Source: Victivallales bacterium
GTDB lineage: Bacteria > Verrucomicrobiota > Lentisphaeria > Victivallales > Victivallaceae
DNA: 11,806 nucleotides
Direction of reading: 5' to 3'
Assembly (NCBI GenBank): GCA_030634125.1
Contig: DAOWBJ010000019.1
Coordinates: forward strand, 1 to 11,806
The notes below the pieces were generated by a model. That model ran no database searches, had not been told where the DNA came from, and saw only the letters and a list, made by a program, of their open reading frames with translations. Both the position numbers and the translations under genes were made by a program. The first letter of the stretch is position 1; every line of letters begins with the position of its first letter. Shown here one piece after another: positions 5,080-11,806 of the stretch.

Positions 5080-6051
5080 TTATTTACTTCTATTCAGAAT
5101 ACTTATGATCAATCGTTTTACTATTGCAGATTCTTCTGCTCTACTTGAAGCAATAAAGAGTGTTAATGATGCTAGTGCGTCATTGCTTATGATTGTTTTA
5201 CCATCATTAATCAAACTATTATTTTGTTCTAAAAAAAACAAAAAACAAGCCGCTGCAATGCGTTTATTTCCATCTACAAAAGAATGATTTTTTGTAATAA
5301 AGTAAAGAAGGTTTGCAGCTTTTTCCTCTAAAGATAGATAAAGCTCTTGTTTTTCAAAACACTGTTTTATCTGATTTATTGAGCTTTTAAAACTATCATC
5401 TTTGGGTTTTGCAAAAACATCTGACTTAAAATCAGAATACATTTCATTAATCATATCCATATAATCATTAAATTCAGGATAAATTATCTTGGCAGTACTC
5501 AAACCTTTTTTATCAAGTTTTTCATGATCGTAATCATCTAAGAGTTCAAGACCTTTTGCAAAGAGTGAGAGCATTGCATCATTTCGCTCATTCAACTCGC
5601 TTTCAATCGCTCTATTTAAAATACGAATGCCCGTTTTGAGATATTCAACTTCTTGTTGTTTTTCTTTTAGACGTTTTTCATTAATAGCGTAACCATGTAC
5701 CAAATAATCTTTAAGGCGCTGAGTTGCCCACATGCGAAACTGTGTTCCTCTTTTTGATTTTACACGATAACCAACTGAAATAATTGCATCTAAATTGTAA
5801 TATTGAGTGTTGTAAACTTTACCATCTTCAGCAGTATGTGCAATTTTTGCACATACTGAATCCTTATCAAGTTCTTTTTCTTTAAAAATATTATTTATAT
5901 GCTTAGAAATAACGGATCTTTCTCTATCAAATAACACCGTTAATTGTTTTTGATTCAACCATACTGTATCTTGGTCGAATTTCACTTCCACTTGAGTTTG
6001 ATGATCAGGTGTTTGATATATCTCTATTTGCTGATCCATTTCTTCTCTCAT
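5080..6051 (-). CDS. RhuM-Fic/Doc fusion protein (virulence RhuM/Fic-DOC family)
   Basis: A 323-residue soluble protein. Residues about 1-130 are the RhuM domain, with I-E-I-Y-Q-T near the start, V-W-L-N-Q-K-Q-L-T-V-L-F as a helix-turn-helix-like segment, and Y-N-L-D-A-I-I-S-V-G-Y-R-V and T-Q-F-R-x-W-A as family signatures. A charged, probably coiled segment follows (about 124-160). The C-terminal third is a Fic/Doc fold with H256-S-F-V-D-G-N-K-R264. This resembles Doc (HxFxDANKR), a kinase of EF-Tu, more than the AMP-transferring HPFxxGNGRxxR form; Lys stands in the Gly position and the second Arg is absent. The modified target is therefore inferred, not known. No separate antitoxin-like gene is adjacent; the RhuM half may serve as regulator. 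The ATG at 6051 has a weak ribosome site; M5 (ATG 6039, preceded by GAGAAG) is an alternative. It is AT-rich relative to aroE and pilD, suggesting transfer. Confidence 0.9.
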   Translation of the reverse strand: MREEMDQQIEIYQTPDHQTQVEVKFDQDTVWLNQKQLTVLFDRERSVISKHINNIFKEKELDKDSVCAKIAHTAEDGKVYNTQYYNLDAIISVGYRVKSKRGTQFRMWATQRLKDYLVHGYAINEKRLKEKQQEVEYLKTGIRILNRAIESELNERNDAMLSLFAKGLELLDDYDHEKLDKKGLSTAKIIYPEFNDYMDMINEMYSDFKSDVFAKPKDDSFKSSINQIKQCFEKQELYLSLEEKAANLLYFITKNHSFVDGNKRIAAACFLFFLEQNNSLINDGKTIISNDALASLTLFIASSRAEESAIVKRLIISILNRSK

Positions 6052-6108
6052 TTTTAAATTTATTCCAGATAATTTTTGAGGTTCCCCAAAACAGTATATT
6101 AATTACAC

Positions 6109-6120
6109 TCTGCGTACTTA
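6109..6120. repeat. 12-base direct repeat flanking RhuM-Fic, promoter-side copy
   Basis: TCTGCGTACTTA, 11 of 12 identical to 5053-5064 and 1056 bases from it. It is 57 bases upstream of the RhuM-Fic start, in an AT-rich 138-base spacer. That spacer also holds a TATACT (minus strand, near 6100-6095) as the best, but unconvincing, -10 for RhuM-Fic. Confidence 0.3.
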
Positions 6121-6189
6121 AAATAGAATGGAATTAGCACAAAGCAAACAAAAATACCTAAAATTTAGTATTAGCGATTAATTATCAAC

Positions 6190-7047
6190 TCACTCTTCTT
6201 GGTTCAGCGTTATGTCTATCGGCTTGGAAACAACTCGCCCTATCCAGATATTGTCATAAGGAGGCTGTTTAGATGCTCTATTGGAATATACACCATATAC
6301 TTTAAATGATCCGGCATGAGATAGCTTGTGCATGAAATCACCGCAATCCAACCAGAGACCCTCTCTGAATCTTTTTGACGGACTATTGGGAAAGGTTTTA
6401 AGATGTCCCGAAAAATTAAAAATATATGATCCGGCTGGAGGAACTTCAACATAACCCTCCTCCGGCGCACGCCTCCTGAGCTTGTACATTGCTGTAAATA
6501 CAGGCTTCATGAATTCTCCTGTTGATGACATAAGAAGTATGTGTTGTCCCAAATAAAGATGTGGCTTATTCAGGCGAATTGGTTTACCTGATCTATTTTT
6601 TAATGTCAATTCGAAATTTATCTTATCTTTGAACTCAGTTGGATAGGATGATTTTAAGGTCAGAGAGATGAGGTTAGAACTAGATCGCAAATGATATTTT
6701 TTAATGAACTCATTTCGTTTGGTGATCGGTTTCATTCCCCAGTGAAACATGTAGTTGATGCTCTGAGAAAAATCGTAATTAGGAGGGGAAAACATGTATT
6801 TCTCCAACGCATCTCTTCCTTTGGAAGTATCCATAAGGAAGAGCGCTTGAGCTGCTGCATATTTATGAATGCTACCATCATTGCTTTTAAGATATTCTTC
6901 AAGCTTAGGGATATTCTTCTCATCAGATATATCCGCAATATTCAATATTCCTTTAAGTTGCTTTTTATATTTTTGTTCACTTGCATCACTACATCCGACA
7001 AAAGTGAGCACCGATAAAATCAATAGACAGAATGGCAAAATCTTCAT
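6190..7047 (-). CDS. outer-membrane-type lipoprotein with HEAT-like helices and a C-terminal beta-sandwich
   Basis: A 285-residue protein beginning with a lipoprotein signal: MK, a hydrophobic core of leucines and isoleucines, and lipobox F-V-G-C with Cys19. Ser20 and Asp21 follow: Ser at +2 argues for sorting to the outer membrane. Residues about 38-90 form a helical, HEAT-like stretch (I-P-K-L-E-E-Y-L then A-A-A-Q-A-L-F-L-M). Residues about 127-282 look like an Ig-like beta-sandwich: F-E-L-T-L-K-N-R-S-G-K-P-I near its start, and V-Y-G-V-Y-S-N plus W-I-G-R-V-V-S-K-P-I-D-I near its end. That W-x-G-x-V-x-S pattern is common in secreted bacterial proteins. I do not recognise a named family, and no catalytic motif is evident; a surface adhesion or scaffold role is possible. 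The start is set by AGAGG (7056-7052), 4 bases upstream. It follows aroE by 90 bases but has its own likely promoter. Confidence 0.85.
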   Translation of the reverse strand: MKILPFCLLILSVLTFVGCSDASEQKYKKQLKGILNIADISDEKNIPKLEEYLKSNDGSIHKYAAAQALFLMDTSKGRDALEKYMFSPPNYDFSQSINYMFHWGMKPITKRNEFIKKYHLRSSSNLISLTLKSSYPTEFKDKINFELTLKNRSGKPIRLNKPHLYLGQHILLMSSTGEFMKPVFTAMYKLRRRAPEEGYVEVPPAGSYIFNFSGHLKTFPNSPSKRFREGLWLDCGDFMHKLSHAGSFKVYGVYSNRASKQPPYDNIWIGRVVSKPIDITLNQEE

Positions 7048-7085
7048 ATCACCTCTAGGCTAATAAATTGTTATAGTTTATAAGC

Positions 7086-7114
7086 ATTATCCTGAAAACG
7101 GATAAGGTTTGCAA
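7086..7114 (-). promoter_or_regulatory. likely sigma70 promoter of the lipoprotein gene
   Basis: On the minus strand TTGCAA (7114-7109), exactly 17 bases, then GATAAT (7091-7086). Four of six and five of six consensus bases match. The start would be near 7079, leaving a leader of about 32 bases with the ribosome site AGAGG. A 6-base inverted repeat (7087-7092 with 7100-7105) overlaps the -10 box and spacer. It implies that the lipoprotein is not simply the last gene of the aroE operon. Confidence 0.45.
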
Positions 7115-7137
7115 GCAATAAAACAATCAATTTTCGT

Positions 7138-7998
7138 TTATTTTCTTCCTTTTTCTATTGCCTCGTAAAGAGCCTGGCGCATTTTTTTTACCGGAGCTTT
7201 TTGCCCGGTCCATAATTCTAGCGACTTGGCGCCTTGATGCAAAAGCATTGTCCGGCCGTCGGCAGTTTTTAAACCTGCCTGACCAGCCGCTATCAGTAAA
7301 GGCGTTTCCCTGTAAATTGTATCATAAAAACATATATCCCGCAACAATGCCGGATTTATCGGCATCGGGTCGCTGTCCTTCAAACCTAAACTGCTTCCTT
7401 GAACGACTACTGAAGCCTGTTCTATAAAAATTTTCAAACTTTCCTCATCATTCAACGCACAGTTGCAGCATTCGCAATCAGGATAATTCTCACTAATCTT
7501 CAAACTTAAAGCTTCTGCTTTGCTCAAAGTCCTGTTCGCGAAATATAATGCTTTCGCCCCCTGCGCGGCAAAATGAAAAGCCGTCGCCTGTACCGCTCCG
7601 CCACAGCCGATAAATAAAATTTTTCCACCATTCAGATCAAAATCAAAAGCTTCCCGCAAGGCATTTTCCAGCCCGAAACCGTCTGTTGACTCACCATGCA
7701 TTCTGCCTGACTTAATTATAACAGTATTTACGCTGCCCGTCAACTCGGCTTCGCGGGAAATACTGTCCAGATAGGGAATAATTCTTTGTTTATGTGGAAC
7801 AGTAATATTAAAACCATTGAGCTTTTCGCGTGCGAACTCGACAAACTCAGGAAATGTTTCCGCGCTTACATGCAGTTTCCCGTAGCATTTCCCCAGCCCC
7901 AAAGCTTCAAAGCCGGGATTCTGCATTTCCGGCGACAATGAATGCGCCACAGGGTCGCCAATCACTACATATTTTATTTTTTCTTCCAAATTAAACAT
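7138..7998 (-). CDS. aroE: shikimate dehydrogenase (NADP+)
   Basis: A 286-residue cytoplasmic enzyme that reduces 3-dehydroshikimate to shikimate in aromatic amino acid synthesis. Substrate-binding motif H-S-L-S-P-x-M-Q-N is at 19-27. G-F-N-I-T-V-P-H-K ends in the catalytic Lys70; Asn91 is in SVNTV, and Asp106 in G-E-S-T-D-G-F-G is the catalytic partner. The NADP loop G-C-G-G-A-V is at 131-136, N-R-T is at 155-157, and Gln255 (L-L-H-Q-G-A) closes the active site. The usual G-x-N-T-D is G-E-S-T-D here, a mild variation. An odd C-x-C-C-x-C cluster occupies 175-180 in the cofactor domain. The start has AGGA (8011-8008) at 9 bases. It lies 21 bases after the transglutaminase stop, so it belongs to the same transcript, an unusual partner for a MoxR/DUF58/transglutaminase set. 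Confidence 0.96.
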   Translation of the reverse strand: MFNLEEKIKYVVIGDPVAHSLSPEMQNPGFEALGLGKCYGKLHVSAETFPEFVEFAREKLNGFNITVPHKQRIIPYLDSISREAELTGSVNTVIIKSGRMHGESTDGFGLENALREAFDFDLNGGKILFIGCGGAVQATAFHFAAQGAKALYFANRTLSKAEALSLKISENYPDCECCNCALNDEESLKIFIEQASVVVQGSSLGLKDSDPMPINPALLRDICFYDTIYRETPLLIAAGQAGLKTADGRTMLLHQGAKSLELWTGQKAPVKKMRQALYEAIEKGRK

Positions 7999-8019
7999 CT
8001 TGCATAATCCTGTTATTTC

Positions 8020-10533
8020 TTACGGTTTTGTTACTAGTTCCGTTTCTTCATTAATCTGCACATAAATATACTCGCGGACTCTTTCAAGCCGCTCAAGCGC
8101 TTCACCCGCCTCTTTTAATGTAATCGGTGATAAACTGTATTCAAGCTTGGAAAACATATAAAAAATCACAACAACATCTTTATGCAGATCAATATCAACA
8201 ACACTTAGCGATCTGCCGTATTCGAAAAGTTCGGCATTGCGTGAACGCGGAAACCCTCCAAGATTCAACAGGGAACGCGTCATCGAATAACACATTCGCA
8301 CACAAAGAGCGGGATTTGCCGGGAAATTAGCTTGAGCCGTGGAATAAAAATTACGGCACTTCAGCAAACCATACTTGCGGTTCAAATATCTTTTTAAAAT
8401 TATAATTTCCAAAATAACCGCTATAAATATAATAAAAAGAGGGATAAGCAGAAACCAGTGCTTGATAAGTTTTTGTACAAGCAGTTCAAAACCACCCTTC
8501 ACCCACCTTAATACTCCATTAAATTTTCTCCTGATTTTAGCGAGAACACCCTTAAGGTTATCCATTCCCCGCTCTTTGAATGCGTTAAGCTGCTTCATAT
8601 AAGATTTAATTTTTTCACTGGCTTTGTATTGAGCTTGAGCCGTGGCGAGGAATAATTCTTCATAAGTATTAAATTTCCCGGTCTGGCGGTCCGCTTCAAG
8701 TTTTTCATAATGCTTATTTCTAATATAGCTGATTGTTTCAGGTGTTATTTCCGGCGGAGTTACGCGCCAGCTGTCTCCGAATGGATCCCTCATACTGCCG
8801 ATACCGAAAGGAGTCGTCCTGGATTCGATACTGCCCGGCGGTGTAGCGTCTATCGTCAGCCATCCCATGCCGGGGATAAAGATTTGCGTCCAGGCGTGGG
8901 CGTGATAGGCATGCACCTCAAAATATTTATTCAAAGCATTATAGTTACCCGGCGAAAACCCGGTCGCGACTCTTGCCGGCAGCCCAGCCAAACGAGCCAT
9001 CACTGTCAATGCCGACGCGTAATATTCACAATGTCCTTCCCTTAGATTAAAGAGAAAATAATCTACCGTTTCCCTGTTTTTGGGAACCGGTCTGGAATAC
9101 TGCCGGTATTTAAAATTTTTGCGAAGGTAATCGCGCAAAACCAAAGCTTTCCTGTATGGATCTTCAATATGAGAGATCAATCTTTTAACTAAGCGTTTAG
9201 TACGCCAGCTGATTTTTCTGCGGGGCAGTTTCGTATAATGAGATGGCTGCAAAACATCAAGCCAAAAATCTTTCAAATTAGAGCTTATACGTTTTTTTTC
9301 GTCCAGCGAGGGTATATAAAGCACCGTTGTTACATTATAAATACAGGGCAATGGCGGATAATTTTTTTCAGTCAAAACTGCGTTAAAAGGAGACATTCTA
9401 TAATTATAACGTCTTGAATTGTCCTTAAAAATACTAAAATCTGTAGGGCGGTAAGCAAAATAAAGCTTCGGGCTCAACCATTTTTCTATTATGAACTTAG
9501 TTTCGATGTTATAATGAGTTATTCTTGAATTAAGTTCAGACATTTTTTTTAAATTAATTTTTTTAGACTTGGGCGAAAATGTCCATTTTGAACCATTATA
9601 AATATCATAAATCTGTGCGACCCAGTATAATTTCACAGGCGACTTCACCCTGAAAATGAGTTCTTTACCGGGCGTGCCGCTGCCGCCCTTGCCCGGCACA
9701 CTCATTTTCTGGTCACTCTTCATTTTTATAGGCGTACCGGCTTTACCCACACTGGTGGGCGAACCTGTTTTTACTTTCAGATCGCCTTTCGGGCTTTTTT
9801 TAACTTTGCCGCGCGCAAACCATTTTCTAAAAGCAGGTGGAAGCATTGAATCGCTGTCTGTTCGAAATGAGGACGCGAACAATCCTTCGCCTTCGTTTTC
9901 CTGAGTGGGAATCAATGAAAAAATATAATAAGCTATCCCGAGAATCAAGCCAATATGAAGAACATATTGCGGCCAGTTCCGTGAAAAAATTTTAGACGGG
10001 TTTTTCAGGTCAAGCTGGCGGGAAATGGATTTCAAGCGGGTTGAATACAGGAGAAGAGTACACAAAATCGAAGCTCCGACAAAAGCTACAATAAATATAT
10101 TTCTAGGCAAAAGTGCTCCATAAAGGAAAAGGAAAATGCTGACAAGAAGTAAATAATCATAATCATTGCGTCGTTGAGCCAGAATAAAGCAAAAAGATAT
10201 AACACAAAGACTTTCAACTAGTATTTTATCAACCGGCACCTTTGCTTTAAATCTGATTAAACACCAGATGGTCGCGAAAGCGATGCATATCAATTGTCCC
10301 ACGAAGCGTTTATTTGAACTGAAATATTTGTACGGGACATAGGCCAGAGCGCCAATCGGCAAAAGTAGTGCCATCAGGGTTAAAGTTAAAACAGGGTCGG
10401 CGTGCTGCCATAGCGAACTGGTTATCGCCGCTCCGAAATAAATCAGATACGCCCAGTGAAATGGAAGCCTCTGCGGTTCTTTCCATTGTTTGGACGTATC
10501 AATAATTTTTTTTAATTTTTGTTTTTTACTCAT
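8020..10533 (-). CDS. TgpA-like membrane transglutaminase (DUF3488 / transglutaminase-like / DUF4129)
   Basis: An 837-residue inner-membrane protein. The N-terminus has about seven hydrophobic helices (roughly residues 25-210, the DUF3488 region). A basic Gly/Pro/Lys-rich linker (about 240-290) and a large periplasmic part follow. The transglutaminase core holds Cys502 in R-E-G-H-C-E-Y-Y-A-S, His546 in H-A-W-T, and Asp562 in T-I-D-A-T-P, so the triad is complete. One further membrane helix (about 692-713) precedes a cytoplasmic DUF4129-like tail. The family includes Pseudomonas TgpA, a periplasmic protease/transglutaminase needed for viability there; the substrate here is unknown. I chose ATG 10533, which overlaps the DUF58 stop by 8 bases, over the in-frame TTG at 10575, because coupled starts run through this operon. 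It works with DUF58 and MoxR proteins in most genomes. Confidence 0.92.
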   Translation of the reverse strand: MSKKQKLKKIIDTSKQWKEPQRLPFHWAYLIYFGAAITSSLWQHADPVLTLTLMALLLPIGALAYVPYKYFSSNKRFVGQLICIAFATIWCLIRFKAKVPVDKILVESLCVISFCFILAQRRNDYDYLLLVSIFLFLYGALLPRNIFIVAFVGASILCTLLLYSTRLKSISRQLDLKNPSKIFSRNWPQYVLHIGLILGIAYYIFSLIPTQENEGEGLFASSFRTDSDSMLPPAFRKWFARGKVKKSPKGDLKVKTGSPTSVGKAGTPIKMKSDQKMSVPGKGGSGTPGKELIFRVKSPVKLYWVAQIYDIYNGSKWTFSPKSKKINLKKMSELNSRITHYNIETKFIIEKWLSPKLYFAYRPTDFSIFKDNSRRYNYRMSPFNAVLTEKNYPPLPCIYNVTTVLYIPSLDEKKRISSNLKDFWLDVLQPSHYTKLPRRKISWRTKRLVKRLISHIEDPYRKALVLRDYLRKNFKYRQYSRPVPKNRETVDYFLFNLREGHCEYYASALTVMARLAGLPARVATGFSPGNYNALNKYFEVHAYHAHAWTQIFIPGMGWLTIDATPPGSIESRTTPFGIGSMRDPFGDSWRVTPPEITPETISYIRNKHYEKLEADRQTGKFNTYEELFLATAQAQYKASEKIKSYMKQLNAFKERGMDNLKGVLAKIRRKFNGVLRWVKGGFELLVQKLIKHWFLLIPLFIIFIAVILEIIILKRYLNRKYGLLKCRNFYSTAQANFPANPALCVRMCYSMTRSLLNLGGFPRSRNAELFEYGRSLSVVDIDLHKDVVVIFYMFSKLEYSLSPITLKEAGEALERLERVREYIYVQINEETELVTKP

Positions 10534-11758
10534 TACGCAACATCGTTGAAATATCTGTTTTAAAAGTAGCGGCAAATGGTGATAAATTTGGAGTTTTATT
10601 TATTTTCAGTTTTCCAGGAGTAATTATACGCGGCTCATTCGGGTCGATAGCCGGAAAATATTGTTTCGGGGCGTAAATCCACCTGACTTCAATATCATGT
10701 TCCGGCAGCAGTTCAAGAGTTTTTCGGGATTCCACGGGTTTGCTCATACTTAAACAGTAGAAAATAGAATTAGTGGGAAAGGAATCCATCGCTTCCCCCA
10801 GAAGGTCATCAAGCATTACTTTGCCCGGCTCCAGGCTTGTCAAAGTGCTGATCACCTCTGTTTTCAGCCTGACCGCGTCGCCGAACAGATGTATCATCGG
10901 GATGTCGCCCGATACCGTATAAAAGTATATATTGCAATACATTTCAGCGAGATAAGTAACAATTGAGGCAGCCGTTTTTATCAGGAATTCAAAATTATTG
11001 TCGTCGGGGTCATTGCCTGTACTTTTGTAATATGAATCCAGCAGAATGATAACCCGGTCAACCGTGTTCGCCTCAAATTCCTTGACCATCAATTTCCCTT
11101 TTGCCGCCGTTGCTTTCCAGTGAATAAAACGCATTTCATCCTTCGCCCGGTATTCGCGTATACCGAAAAACGACAGCCCCTGCCCCGCGACTCCCAATAA
11201 TCGACCAGTCGGCGACGGCATAATCCGGCGTTTAAAACGTATAGGTAAATTTGAGATATTCACGGCTTTGGGATAAATCATTATTTCACCGGGAATATGA
11301 AAATTTCTGCGGCGCTTGAATAAACCCGCCGGATCCCCGCCAAGAAGTGAAATTTTGGAAAGTTTGAAAAAACCGCGTTTTAAAGCTGGTATCTGCCGGT
11401 TGATATGGAGCCTTTCGTGAGATTTCAAAGGCGGCACAGCATAATTGAAAATATGATTTTCAGTAAAGCCGCACTTTTCACTGACAACAAGTGACTGCCG
11501 GTAGTAAAATGAGTTATTAATAATCACGACCGGCAGAATCGCCTTGGAATCAGCCACTCCATCCGCATTTGAACGCCGCTCGACATGTATCCGGAATAGA
11601 GAAAACAACGCCATTATATAGCTTGCCGCGACAAAGCCCGTCAAAAGCGCGGCAGTCAAAGCCGTCCCGAGACTGACATTTACCAGTGCGATGCCAAGAC
11701 TGCCCAAAGCTGCGAAAGTAAACATTACCCCGCGTAGCGTAGGGAGCACTATAATCAT
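10526..11758 (-). CDS. DUF58 family membrane-anchored protein (MoxR partner)
   Basis: A 410-residue protein with two N-terminal hydrophobic helices (about 10-30 and 33-55) and a large soluble part. The DUF58 signature lies at about 194-229: G-L-S-F-F-G-I-R-E-Y, then H-W-K-A-T-A-A-K-G-K-L-M-V-K-E-F-E. A von Willebrand A-like strand follows, V-D-R-V-I-I-L-L-D-S-Y (233-243), with Asp241 at the metal-site place but Tyr where a D-x-S would have Ser. Upstream, G-D-P-A-G-L-F (141-147) is also typical. The start has GAGGA (11772-11768) at 9 bases and overlaps the preceding gene's stop as ATGA; its own stop overlaps the transglutaminase start. MoxR-DUF58 pairs are thought to act as chaperone systems for envelope or metal-centre assembly; the role here is inferred from context. 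Confidence 0.93.
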   Translation of the reverse strand: MIIVLPTLRGVMFTFAALGSLGIALVNVSLGTALTAALLTGFVAASYIMALFSLFRIHVERRSNADGVADSKAILPVVIINNSFYYRQSLVVSEKCGFTENHIFNYAVPPLKSHERLHINRQIPALKRGFFKLSKISLLGGDPAGLFKRRRNFHIPGEIMIYPKAVNISNLPIRFKRRIMPSPTGRLLGVAGQGLSFFGIREYRAKDEMRFIHWKATAAKGKLMVKEFEANTVDRVIILLDSYYKSTGNDPDDNNFEFLIKTAASIVTYLAEMYCNIYFYTVSGDIPMIHLFGDAVRLKTEVISTLTSLEPGKVMLDDLLGEAMDSFPTNSIFYCLSMSKPVESRKTLELLPEHDIEVRWIYAPKQYFPAIDPNEPRIITPGKLKINKTPNLSPFAATFKTDISTMLRNE

Positions 11759-11806
11759 AAATCTATTTCCTCATTTTCCATAGGAATTTCCGCAAGTATC
11801 GCGTCT
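11755..11806 (-). CDS. C-terminal end of upstream gene, probably MoxR AAA ATPase (partial)
   Basis: One minus-strand frame runs in from the edge for 16 codons, D-A-I-L-A-E-I-P-M-E-N-E-E-I-D-L, then TGA at 11757-11755, overlapping the DUF58 ATG as ATGA. MoxR ATPases commonly end with an I-L-x-x-V/I-P-V-P type tail, and a MoxR gene nearly always precedes DUF58 plus transglutaminase genes. The coupling is seen; the MoxR identity is inferred from tail and order. Confidence 0.55.
   Translation of the reverse strand, partial: DAILAEIPMENEEIDL

Noticed and set aside
6150..6189. Terminator after the lipoprotein gene (CTAAA-A-TTTAG near 6158-6168)
   Set aside because: The symmetry leaves no workable loop and has no GC pairs beyond the end ones, so a stable hairpin is not expected.
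8710..9045. Plus-strand open frames opposite the transglutaminase and similar ones opposite pilD, aroE and the lipoprotein
   Set aside because: They are antisense shadows of strongly supported genes, with unnatural amino acid makeup.
10534..10575. Longer transglutaminase start at TTG 10575
   Set aside because: It would need a 50-base overlap with DUF58 and a rare start. ATG 10533 gives the short coupled overlap seen at the other junction of the operon.

Overview
The window looks like a chromosomal segment of a Gram-negative bacterium with moderate to low GC. The evidence is an exported lipoprotein with an outer-membrane-type Ser after the lipobox Cys, a type IV prepilin peptidase, and a soluble Hanks-type Ser/Thr kinase fused to a receiver domain. 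That gene mix would suit the PVC group (for example Lentisphaerota), but this is a weak guess from gene content. Almost everything is on the minus strand; only the receiver-kinase gene (2750-4111) is on the plus strand.

Right side (7138-11806), core-like: one tight minus-strand operon. It runs from the tail of a gene that is probably a MoxR AAA ATPase, through a DUF58 protein and a TgpA-like membrane transglutaminase, to aroE. The first three genes overlap at their start/stop codons and aroE follows after 21 bases. Next comes a lipoprotein gene (6190-7047) with its own plausible promoter.

Middle (4189-6051): an AT-rich RhuM-Fic/Doc fusion gene sits 39 bases upstream of a prepilin peptidase gene. 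The peptidase reading frame is complete in one frame but is cut by an in-frame TAA. Two near-identical 12-base sequences bracket the RhuM-Fic gene. A bidirectional-looking hairpin terminator lies inside the 3' end of the convergent kinase gene.

Left-centre (1758-4111): ymdB (2',3'-cAMP phosphodiesterase type) and the receiver-kinase gene are divergent. Their 206-base spacer carries a perfect FNR/CRP-type palindrome. The receiver domain keeps its phosphorylatable Asp but has lost the other chemistry residues, while the kinase domain looks active.

Left edge (1-1700), accessory: an AAA15/OLD-like ATPase overlapping an RloB (Toprim-like) gene that runs off the window. This is an RloAB/AbiL-type defence pair. 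Its promoter is clean sigma70-like and is bracketed by two exact 19-base repeats with hairpin symmetry, 72 bases apart, which looks like an operator pair. I see no CRISPR array, tRNA, rRNA or insertion sequence. No gap between genes exceeds about 210 bases.
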